This document shows, piece after piece, positions 1 to 6,131 of a stretch of 7,990 nucleotides of DNA. The translations under genes and the position numbers were made by a program. Positions within the stretch are counted from its first letter, which is position 1, and each line of letters begins with the position of its first letter. The DNA lies in the NCBI GenBank assembly GCA_947624335.1, contig CANQJX010000073.1, forward strand, positions 1-7,990. Reading direction: 5' to 3'. This DNA comes from an uncultured Marvinbryantia sp. Its GTDB lineage: Bacteria; Bacillota; Clostridia; Lachnospirales; Lachnospiraceae. The notes beneath the pieces were generated by a model that was given only the letters and a program-made list of their open reading frames with translations, was not told where the DNA came from and did not search any database.

Positions 1-705
1 CGTACAGACCGTCTCGTAGGCAAGCGCTTCATAATTGTTTTCTTTGCTTAAATGCCCCAGATAAATGTGCTTCAGGCCGTCGTGGAGAATACGGCACAAA
101 AGCCGCCCCGCGTTTTCATTGGAAAGATGTCCGCGATCGCTTAAAATCCGCTGTTTGAGATAATATGGGTAGCTTCCCGCCTGCAGCATGCGCACGTCGT
201 GGTTTGCCTCTAAAAGCACCGCGTCCAGCCCCTGCAGATGATCTACGATATAATCGTTGTATATCCCCAGATCCGTGATTACCGCCGCCGACCGGTTGTT
301 TGCATTGATCCGGTAGGCAACCGGATCCGCCGCATCATGCGACGTGCGAAACGCCAGAACTTCCATATCTCCTATGGAAAACGGCTCGTCCGGGCGAATC
401 TCGCAAAAAAGCCCCTCGTCAATCTTTCCCAGCGGCGCGCATTCTTTTATCGCGCGCAAAGTCCCGGCCGTCCCGTAGATCGGTACGCCGATCTTGCGCG
501 CCGCCACGCCGATCCCGCGGATATGGTCCGAATGCTCATGCGTAACCAGGATGCCGTCGATGTCCGAAAGATCCCGGCCGATGGTATGTAACCCGTTCTG
601 CGCCAGTTTTGCGCTTACGCCCACATCAATCAGCACGCTGGCAGAATCCGTTCCGAGAAAAATACAATTTCCGCTGCTGCCGCTTGCCAAACTACACAAA
701 TTCAT
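1..705 (-). CDS. walJ: WalJ/YycJ-family MBL-fold metallo-hydrolase (3' end cut by window edge)
   Basis: Metallo-beta-lactamase-fold hydrolase of the WalJ/YycJ type. The 235 visible codons begin MNLCSLASGSSGNC, the hallmark N-terminus of this family. The metal-binding motif THEHSDH lies at residues 55-61, with further candidate ligands H123 (TSHD), D145 (ITDLG), H169 (EANHD) and H218 (LGHLSKENN). Known members are about 260 residues, so roughly 30 residues lie beyond the left edge; no stop codon is reached. In Bacillus relatives the gene usually sits in the walRK two-component operon, and a YycJ homologue has been described as a DNA exonuclease linked to mismatch repair (recalled, not checked). 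Here it follows coaE with a 14-base overlap. An AGAGG at 717-721, inside coaE and 11 bases before the ATG, can serve as its ribosome binding site. The fold and family are secure; the cellular substrate is not shown by the sequence. Confidence 0.9.
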   Translation of the reverse strand, partial: MNLCSLASGSSGNCIFLGTDSASVLIDVGVSAKLAQNGLHTIGRDLSDIDGILVTHEHSDHIRGIGVAARKIGVPIYGTAGTLRAIKECAPLGKIDEGLFCEIRPDEPFSIGDMEVLAFRTSHDAADPVAYRINANNRSAAVITDLGIYNDYIVDHLQGLDAVLLEANHDVRMLQAGSYPYYLKQRILSDRGHLSNENAGRLLCRILHDGLKHIYLGHLSKENNYEALAYETVCT

Positions 706-1303
706 GTTCTTTTAATCCTCTGTCGATCTGTTCATATGTATTTTCCAAAATATCGCTGCTGTTGTCAATCACAAATTGGCAGCCGGCGCGAAATTCCTCC
801 TCCGAGCGCTGGTTTTGCAAAATCCGCTTCACTTTTTCCGGCGGATAGCCGCGCGAAGAAAGCAGCCGCTGCGCCCGCGCCGTTTCTTCCACGCGGACCA
901 GCCAGATTTCGTCGCAGATTTCCTCATAATGATCCTCTAACAGAAGCGCCGCCTCCAGTACCAGAAACGGAGCGTCTCCCCGGCATTGCATTTCGCGGAT
1001 CCACGCGCGCACATACGCCTTCACCTGCGGATGCACAATTGCGTTTAACTCCGAAAGATTCCCGTCGGCGCCAAACGCCTTCTCATACAGCCGCGCGCGG
1101 TCGATGCGCCCGTCTTTTAAAAGATCCGTCCCAAAGCGCGCAAGAATCGGCGCAAAGCATGCCTGTCCGGGTTCCATCAAAAAATGCGCCGCCTGGTCCA
1201 GCTGCAGGATTTTTGCTCCGTAAGCCTCTTTTAAATAAGCAAGCACGGTGCTTTTCCCGGCTCCCACCGCGCCTGTGATCCCCAAAACTTTAATGTGCCT
1301 CAT
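692..1303 (-). CDS. coaE: Dephospho-CoA kinase
   Basis: Dephospho-CoA kinase of 203 residues, the usual length; it phosphorylates the ribose 3'-hydroxyl of dephospho-CoA with ATP, the last step of coenzyme A synthesis in the cytoplasm. A P-loop GAVGAGKST is at residues 11-19. The Asp that normally ends the D-x-D element is D36 (LQLDQAA). FG (57-58), DGRIDR (64-69) and the conserved HP pair (91-92) follow, then a lid-like Arg-rich stretch (about 143-165) and FVIDN (177-181). The usual DxPLLFE element is replaced by EAALLLE at 117-123, a noticeable variant. The ATG overlaps the end of polA by 14 bases and no strong Shine-Dalgarno precedes it (only a GGG about 12 bases upstream), so translation is probably coupled to polA. 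The product name is secure from the overall motif order. Confidence 0.95.
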   Translation of the reverse strand: MRHIKVLGITGAVGAGKSTVLAYLKEAYGAKILQLDQAAHFLMEPGQACFAPILARFGTDLLKDGRIDRARLYEKAFGADGNLSELNAIVHPQVKAYVRAWIREMQCRGDAPFLVLEAALLLEDHYEEICDEIWLVRVEETARAQRLLSSRGYPPEKVKRILQNQRSEEEFRAGCQFVIDNSSDILENTYEQIDRGLKEHEFV

Positions 1304-3917
1304 ACCAGTTTTTTCCCACGTTCATATCTACTTCCATAGCAACGCTCATATGCACGGCGTTTACCATTTCTTCCTGTAAAATCTGCTTTACCTGCTCCAC
1401 TTCGGAAATTTCCGTTTCCACCAGCAGTTCGTCGTGTACCTGCAGGATCAGGCGCGACCGTCTGTTTTCCGCTTTTAAGCGTTCGTTTACATGGATCATC
1501 GCAATCTTGATAATATCCGCCGCCGTTCCCTGTATCGGGGAGTTCATTGCCACCCGTTCGCCGAACGAGCGCTGCATAAAATTGCCGGAACTAAGCTCCG
1601 GAACCGGCCTTCTGCGCCGAAACAGCGTAAGCACATAGCCGTTTTCTTTTGCCGTCTTTACCGCGTCGTCCAGAAACGCCTTTACCTTGGGATACGTCTG
1701 GAAATACTTATCGATATATGCGCCCGCTTCCTTTACGCTGATGTGCAGATCCTCGCTCAGCCCAAACGCGCTGATGCCGTATACAATCCCAAAGTTTACC
1801 GCCTTTGCGTTGCGCCTCTGCAGAGGCGTTACCTCGCCGAACGGGATATGAAACACCTGCGAAGCCGTAAGCCTGTGGATATCTGCATTTTCGCCAAACG
1901 CCCGGATCAGCGTCTCGTCTCCCGACATAGCCGCCAGTACGCGCAGTTCAATCTGGGAATAATCGGCGTCGATCAGCACATAGCCGTCCTGCGGGATAAA
2001 AACTTTGCGCAGCAGCCTGCCAAGTTCCGTGCGGATCGGGATGTTCTGCAGATTGGGGTCCGTGCTGCTGATACGTCCGGTTGCCGTGATCGTCTGGTGA
2101 AACTTTCCGTGAATCCTGCCGTCCTTTCGGATAAAAGCGGCAAGTCCGTCCGCATAAGTGGATTTCAGCTTGGTAAGCTGCCGGTATTCCAGAATTTTCG
2201 ATACGACCGGATAATCCGGCGCCAGCTTATTTAACACATCCGCCGCCGTAGAAAATCCGCTTTTGGTCTTTTTCCCTCCGGGAAGTTTTAATTTTTCAAA
2301 CAGAATTACGCCCAGTTGCTTGGGCGAATTAAGATTAAACGGCTCTCCCACCTGCGCATAGATTTCCTGCTCCAGCTTTTTGATCCCGACGGAAAGTTCC
2401 TCGCCGTACGCGCGCAGCTCTTCCGCATTGACGCGCACGCCCGCCTGTTCCATATCAAACAGCGTATATACCAGCGGCATTTCCACTTTGAAAAACAGTT
2501 CCGTCATCTCCAGCTTTGCAAGCCGCGCAAGGATTGCGGGCATTGCGGCAAACGCCGCATACGCCCGGTAACAGGCATAAAAAACCGCCTTTTCCTCCTG
2601 CTCCTCCATTGCCTGCGCAAGCGTCTGTTTCCCAAGCAGTTCCGCCCTTGACGGCAGCATCCGGTCCGCAAAATCCCTGGCGATATCTTCGTAGGGGTAC
2701 TGCCCTTTTAGCGGATTGAGAAGATACGCCCCGATCTCGGCATCCTTTACCGTCCGCGGCGCTTTGATCCAGCCAAGCTGTTCCTTTAGGCCCGCCGTGC
2801 ATACGTCCGCCGTTTGCGCAAGCGCGTCCGCGCAGTTTTCCAGCAGATATTGCGCGGTCAGAAAACCTTCTGATTTTAAAAAGTAAACGCGCGTTTCGTC
2901 CAAAACAAGCGCCAGCCCCCAGCATACGTCTTCTTCCGCCAGAACGAAAAACGCCGCCCGCTGCGCCCCCTGAAGTTCGCCCCAGATCTGCTGCGCCCGC
3001 GTCAGATCCGTAACCACTTCAAAGCACTCGCTCAGCGCGTCTTTGTTCTCATGGGAAAAACGGGAAAGAATATTTTTAAATTCCAGCCGCTGGCAGAGCG
3101 CAAACGCTTCCGGCGTAAACAGATCCCCCATTTTCGCCTGCTCCAGATCCAGCGTAAACGGGCTTTCTGTATTAATTCTGGCCAGCTTTTTACTGAGCTG
3201 CGCCAGATCATAGTGATCGCGCAGAGATTCTTTTGCTTTGTTCGGCTGAATCTCGTCCACATGCGCATAAGCGTTTTCGATGGAACCGTACGCGGCAATG
3301 ATTTTGCCCGCCGTTTTCTCTCCAACCCCCGGAATACCCGGAATATTATCGGAAGCGTCGCCCATCAGCGCTTTTAAATCTACAATCTGCGGCGGCGTGA
3401 CCATATATTTTTCGATTACCTGCGCCGTATTATAATCTTCTATTTCCGTACCGCCCTTTTTGGTCTTTGGAATCCGTATCTTAATGCGGTCCGTTGCAAG
3501 CTGCAAAAGATCGCGGTCCCCCGATATTACGGAAACAGCCAGGCCGTCGGCCTCCGCTTTTTTTGCTACAGTTCCGAGCAGATCGTCCGCCTCGTAGCCT
3601 TCCAGCATCATCAGGGGCACCCGCATCGCGGTCAGCAGTTCCTGGATCACCGGCACCTGCTGGCGCAGTTCTTCCTGCATGGGTTTTCGCGTTCCCTTGT
3701 AAGCATCATACATTTTATGGCGGAACGTAGGCGCATGCAGATCGAAAGCGACCGCAAAATAATCCGGCTTTTCCTCATCCAGAATCTTAAACATAATATT
3801 CAGGAATCCATATACGGCATTGGTATGCAGCCCCTGCGAATTGGTCAGATCCGGCACTCCGTAAAATGCGCGGTTTAAAATACTGTGTCCGTCGATCAAA
3901 ACTAATTTCCCGTTCAT
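1290..3917 (-). CDS. polA: DNA polymerase I
   Basis: Full-length 875-residue DNA polymerase I, which fills gaps and removes RNA primers in Okazaki fragment processing and excision repair. Residues 1-290 form the 5'-3' nuclease: D9, D59, YEADD (108-112), SGDRD (132-136) and a helix-hairpin-helix GDASDNIPGIPGVGEKTA (186-203). Residues about 300-470 correspond to the proofreading exonuclease fold, but the Asp-x-Glu of motif I is missing (FFVLAEED at 323-330), so proofreading is probably dead, as in Bst and Taq enzymes. The polymerase domain has motif A DADYSQIELR (650-659), motif B from R701 and K705 to F709 and Y713, and motif C QVHDE (826-830). F709 is the Phe that disfavours dideoxynucleotides. 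The ending NWYEAH resembles the Bacillus enzymes. AGGAGG lies 6 bases before the ATG. It overlaps the upstream gene by ATGA and coaE by 14 bases. Confidence 0.98.
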   Translation of the reverse strand: MNGKLVLIDGHSILNRAFYGVPDLTNSQGLHTNAVYGFLNIMFKILDEEKPDYFAVAFDLHAPTFRHKMYDAYKGTRKPMQEELRQQVPVIQELLTAMRVPLMMLEGYEADDLLGTVAKKAEADGLAVSVISGDRDLLQLATDRIKIRIPKTKKGGTEIEDYNTAQVIEKYMVTPPQIVDLKALMGDASDNIPGIPGVGEKTAGKIIAAYGSIENAYAHVDEIQPNKAKESLRDHYDLAQLSKKLARINTESPFTLDLEQAKMGDLFTPEAFALCQRLEFKNILSRFSHENKDALSECFEVVTDLTRAQQIWGELQGAQRAAFFVLAEEDVCWGLALVLDETRVYFLKSEGFLTAQYLLENCADALAQTADVCTAGLKEQLGWIKAPRTVKDAEIGAYLLNPLKGQYPYEDIARDFADRMLPSRAELLGKQTLAQAMEEQEEKAVFYACYRAYAAFAAMPAILARLAKLEMTELFFKVEMPLVYTLFDMEQAGVRVNAEELRAYGEELSVGIKKLEQEIYAQVGEPFNLNSPKQLGVILFEKLKLPGGKKTKSGFSTAADVLNKLAPDYPVVSKILEYRQLTKLKSTYADGLAAFIRKDGRIHGKFHQTITATGRISSTDPNLQNIPIRTELGRLLRKVFIPQDGYVLIDADYSQIELRVLAAMSGDETLIRAFGENADIHRLTASQVFHIPFGEVTPLQRRNAKAVNFGIVYGISAFGLSEDLHISVKEAGAYIDKYFQTYPKVKAFLDDAVKTAKENGYVLTLFRRRRPVPELSSGNFMQRSFGERVAMNSPIQGTAADIIKIAMIHVNERLKAENRRSRLILQVHDELLVETEISEVEQVKQILQEEMVNAVHMSVAMEVDMNVGKNWYEAH

Positions 3918-4453
3918 GCTTCTCCTCCTGCCGGCACCAGCTTTTCTTTTGCCTCTGTCTCCGGCGTGGTCACAATGACCTGACGTTTCTGATTCGTTTC
4001 CTGTTCCGCTTCTTCCGTGATCCGCATGATTTTATCGTCAAAGGCCGGCGCCTGCGTCTCCGGTTCGCTCTCTTCGTTTACGAGCAGATGATACAGCGTC
4101 GTCTCTTCGATGGAACCGTATAAAAGGGTCTGCACGGCAGTGACCGCAAATACTGCCGCCACTATTCCGATCAGGCCCATTAACGTTTTGCGGTAAAATT
4201 TAACGATGTTATGCTTTTGCAGCGTCTTTTCCGCCCGCTGCAGTTCCTGTTCCAGCAACTGCTTGATATCATAAGACCCTTGGCGGTCATGGTCCAGTTG
4301 TTCCAGCGCATAATAAATCGTAAAATAGACCTCCAGCTCCTCGCTGCAAGCCTTACATCCGCGAATATGCTCGATAAACGCTTCCATCTCGCGGTCATTC
4401 AGCCTGTGTTCGATGAAAGGCGTAATCATCTGTTGAGCGGTTTTACAATCCAT
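3914..4453 (-). CDS. Membrane-anchored zinc-finger (anti-sigma-factor-like) protein
   Basis: A 179-residue protein with an N-terminal zf-HC2/ZAS-type domain. C3, H29, C33 and C36 give the C-x25-H-x3-C-x2-C pattern of zinc-binding anti-sigma factors. A charged, probably helical linker follows (about 45-85), then KFYRK and a single hydrophobic membrane segment (about 91-112), then an acidic Glu/Thr-rich tail of about 67 residues. Basic residues before the membrane segment place the zinc domain in the cytoplasm and the tail outside. Proteins of this build usually bind and inhibit an ECF sigma factor encoded next door, but no sigma gene is visible here. The upstream neighbour is a transporter and the downstream one is polA, with an ATGA overlap. 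It is the first gene of the operon, with AAAGGA 6 bases before the ATG. The domain call is good; true anti-sigma activity is inference. Confidence 0.8.
   Translation of the reverse strand: MDCKTAQQMITPFIEHRLNDREMEAFIEHIRGCKACSEELEVYFTIYYALEQLDHDRQGSYDIKQLLEQELQRAEKTLQKHNIVKFYRKTLMGLIGIVAAVFAVTAVQTLLYGSIEETTLYHLLVNEESEPETQAPAFDDKIMRITEEAEQETNQKRQVIVTTPETEAKEKLVPAGGEA
3922..3929 (-). promoter_or_regulatory. Ribosome binding site of polA
   Basis: AGGAGGAG read on the minus strand, with the AGGAGG core ending 6 bases before the polA ATG. It lies inside the last codons of the zinc-finger gene. It fixes the polA start at 3917 and shows that polA has a strong initiation signal even though its ATG overlaps the upstream stop codon as ATGA. 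Confidence 0.85.
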
Positions 4454-4482
4454 AGCGTTTCCTTTGCCCGGTAGTTACAAAT

Positions 4483-4504
4483 TGGTATCTTATATATCAT
4501 ACCA
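4483..4504. promoter_or_regulatory. Inverted repeat over the operon promoter (candidate operator)
   Basis: TGGTAT and ATACCA form exact 6-base arms around a 10-base AT-rich centre (4489-4498). The symmetry continues outward as CAAATT on the left and AATTTTG on the right, with an extra base or two on the right side. The repeat covers the -10 hexamer and the expected start point, the classic position for a repressor site. Which protein would bind is unknown. Confidence 0.4.
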
Positions 4505-4524
4505 CAATTTTGCGTTTATTAAAA
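4496..4524 (-). promoter_or_regulatory. Probable promoter of the zinc-finger-polA-coaE-walJ operon
   Basis: An extended -10 element TGGTATGAT (hexamer TATGAT at 4496-4501) stands 17 bases from a poor -35 TTTTAA (4519-4524). The weak -35 is compensated by the TG extension. Transcription would start near 4489, giving a leader of about 36 bases before the zinc-finger gene. It lies in the 80-base gap after the MATE stop codon, the only intergenic space available for this operon. Judged by eye only. Confidence 0.55.
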
Positions 4525-4533
4525 GATGAACAT

Positions 4534-5865
4534 TCAGATCTTATGCGTCTGCCACTTGCCGCCTGCAAAACGCATCCCAAACATAACCGAACGGAAAATC
4601 CAGTCCAGAATCATCGCCGCCCATACTCCGATCGCGCCCATGCGCATCTGATAGCCGAGGATATAGCTGAAGCACACGCGGAAAACAAGCATGGAAAAGA
4701 TCGAAACCAGCATGGTATATTTTACATCGTTCGCCGCCCGCAGGGCATTGGGAAGCACAAAAGAAACCGGCCATATAAGAAACGCCGCAATATTATGCAC
4801 AGAAACCAGCGTTCTGGCAAGGCGCACCGCCTCATCCGAAACATGATAAAGCTGCAGAATCCATGGCTGGCATAAAAGCAGGCAGACGATTAATGCGGCG
4901 TCGATCAGATAGGCAATCTTCAGCAGTTTAAGCGCGTATTTCTTTGCCTGGGCAAAATCTCCGGCGCCTACGCACTGACCGACCACGGTGATCATCGCCA
5001 GTCCTACCGCCTGCCCCGGCAGGATCCCCATGGAATCCAGATTGTTTGCCATCGCGTTCGCCGTGATCTGAACCGTTCCAAAGCAGGTAATAATACTGAC
5101 AACCAACACGCGCCCCAATTGAAAAAGGCTGTTCTCCAGACTGCTTGGTATGCCGATATAAAGAATTTTTCTGATCAGGCGCAGATCCGGCGCATAACTT
5201 CCCCGCACAATATGCAGCTCCTTTCGCGGGTTTAAGAGCAGTGCGGAAATCATCAGGCAGGCCAGAATACGCGATACTAAAGATGCGGCCGCCGCTCCGG
5301 CAGCGCCCATCTGAAAGCCGAAAATCAGGAGCGCATTGCCGATCACATTGACCACATTCATGATTATGGAGATATACAGCGTCACTTTTGTATTTCCCAT
5401 GGAACGGAAAATAGCGGCTCCGCTGTTATACAAGGCGAGGAAAGGATAAGACAGCGCCGACAGAATCAGGTAAATAAGCGCGTTTTCCATAACGTCCGGT
5501 TCGATTCTCCCGAATAAAAGGCGCAGGATCCCGCCGCGAAAGAGAATGACCAGCAGCATGATCACCACCGAAACGGCAGCGCTGACAAGATAGAGCTGAT
5601 TTACGGAAGCGCACGCCAGATCCGTTTTCTTTTTGCCCAGAAACTGCGACGTGATCACCGCTCCTCCCGTGGCAAGCGCCGCAAAAATATTGATCAAAAG
5701 GACATTGATCATGTCCACAAGCGATACGCCGGAAACCGCCGCCTCGCCCGCCTGCGCCACCATCATCGTGTCCGCCATGCCGACGGAAATCGCCAGAAAC
5801 TGTTCCAAAACCAGCGGCAAAATTAATCTTCTTAATTGTTTTCCCGTAAACATCCGATTTTCCAT
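4534..5865 (-). CDS. MATE-family multidrug/sodium efflux transporter
   Basis: A 443-residue polytopic membrane protein with about twelve hydrophobic segments in two homologous lobes (roughly 12-211 and 235-431), the standard size and layout of the MATE/NorM-MepA-DinF superfamily. These export cationic or other compounds against a Na+ or H+ gradient. The first helix has P17 and the MADTMMV element around D32, followed by a gly/ala-rich GEAAVSGVSL. The second lobe opens with IPSSLENSLFQLGR, and the ITANAMANNL and GQAVG...GQCVGAG stretches (about 267-302) are typical. The substrate cannot be told. The ATG at 5865 has AAGG only 4 bases upstream (acaaggggatATG), a short spacing; a second ATG at 5853 would lose four residues. 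It stands between a tRNA terminator and the polA operon, with no clear promoter of its own. Confidence 0.9.
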   Translation of the reverse strand: MENRMFTGKQLRRLILPLVLEQFLAISVGMADTMMVAQAGEAAVSGVSLVDMINVLLINIFAALATGGAVITSQFLGKKKTDLACASVNQLYLVSAAVSVVIMLLVILFRGGILRLLFGRIEPDVMENALIYLILSALSYPFLALYNSGAAIFRSMGNTKVTLYISIIMNVVNVIGNALLIFGFQMGAAGAAAASLVSRILACLMISALLLNPRKELHIVRGSYAPDLRLIRKILYIGIPSSLENSLFQLGRVLVVSIITCFGTVQITANAMANNLDSMGILPGQAVGLAMITVVGQCVGAGDFAQAKKYALKLLKIAYLIDAALIVCLLLCQPWILQLYHVSDEAVRLARTLVSVHNIAAFLIWPVSFVLPNALRAANDVKYTMLVSIFSMLVFRVCFSYILGYQMRMGAIGVWAAMILDWIFRSVMFGMRFAGGKWQTHKI

Positions 5866-5875
5866 ATCCCCTTGT

Positions 5876-5908
5876 AAAAGTAATCAAAAAAGTAATCAAA
5901 AGTAATCA
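5876..5908. repeat. Three direct copies of AAAAGTAATCA before the MATE gene
   Basis: The 11-mer AAAAGTAATCA occurs exactly at 5876-5886, 5888-5898 and 5898-5908 (the last two share one base). On the minus strand this reads as TGATTACTTTT three times. Spacing is 12 and 10 bases, close to one helical turn, so a protein could contact all copies on one face. The array lies between the tRNA terminator and the MATE ribosome binding site. It may be an operator or merely a slippage product. Confidence 0.75.
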
Positions 5909-5913
5909 TTTTG

Positions 5914-5965
5914 AAAAAACAAGGATCGCCAGAAGCCGCTTGTTTACTAACTTCTTGCGATCCTT
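5914..5965 (-). terminator. Rho-independent terminator of the tRNA-Leu gene
   Basis: On the minus strand the arms AAGGATCGCAAGAAG (5951-5965) and CTTCTGGCGATCCTT (5921-5935) pair over 15 positions with one mismatch. They enclose a 15-base loop, and the second arm is followed by G and six Ts (5914-5919). It begins 5 bases after the tRNA 3' end, so it must end the tRNA transcript. It also stands directly upstream of the MATE gene and could limit read-through into it. Confidence 0.85.
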
Positions 5966-5970
5966 AGATC

Positions 5971-6054
5971 TGCCGGCGGTGGGACTTGAACCCACACATG
6001 GTTGCCCATAACAGATTTTGAGTCTGCCTCGTCTGCCAATTCCGACACGCCGGC
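5971..6054 (-). tRNA. tRNA-Leu (anticodon CAA)
   Basis: An 84-base class II tRNA. The acceptor stem GCCGGCG pairs with CGCCGGC and the discriminator is A. A short D stem TCG/CGA encloses GAATTGGCAGA. The anticodon stem GCAGA/TCTGT holds the loop CTCAAAA, giving anticodon CAA, which reads UUG leucine codons. A 15-base variable region has its own stem (ATGG/CCAT) as expected for leucine. The T arm is GTGGG-TTCAAGT-CCCAC. The 3' CCA is not encoded (GATCT follows), so the CCA-adding enzyme must complete it. It has its own promoter and terminator. Confidence 0.96.
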
Positions 6055-6078
6055 ATATCGGTCGGTTGACCGAAAAAC

Positions 6079-6107
6079 ATTCTAACATACGCCATATTAT
6101 TTTGCAA
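6079..6107 (-). promoter_or_regulatory. Promoter of tRNA-Leu
   Basis: A -35 TTGCAA (6102-6107) and a -10 TAGAAT (6079-6084) are separated by exactly 17 bases, and a TGT directly before the -10 gives an extended -10. Transcription would start near 6071-6072, about 17 bases before the mature tRNA. The site lies in the gap after the LtaS-family stop codon, so the tRNA does not depend on that gene. Confidence 0.75.
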
Positions 6108-6131
6108 GCAAAAAACATGGATTCGCAGGAT

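Noticed and set aside
736..1278. A 180-codon plus-strand open frame opposite coaE
   Set aside because: Pro/Arg/Ala-rich translation typical of an antisense frame in GC-richer coding DNA.
1491..2234. A 247-codon plus-strand open frame inside polA
   Set aside because: Antisense shadow of the polymerase domain; no motifs, no ribosome binding site and no neighbours on that strand.
3276..4120. The 15-mer TTCGATGGAACCGTA present at 3276-3290 and 4106-4120
   Set aside because: Both copies encode the same short peptide YGSIE in two unrelated proteins; flanks differ, so chance is the simplest explanation.
4517..4545. Possible terminator after the MATE gene (AAGAT/ATCTT with a T-rich tail)
   Set aside because: The stem is only five AT-rich pairs and the tract is TTTTAAT; too weak to call.
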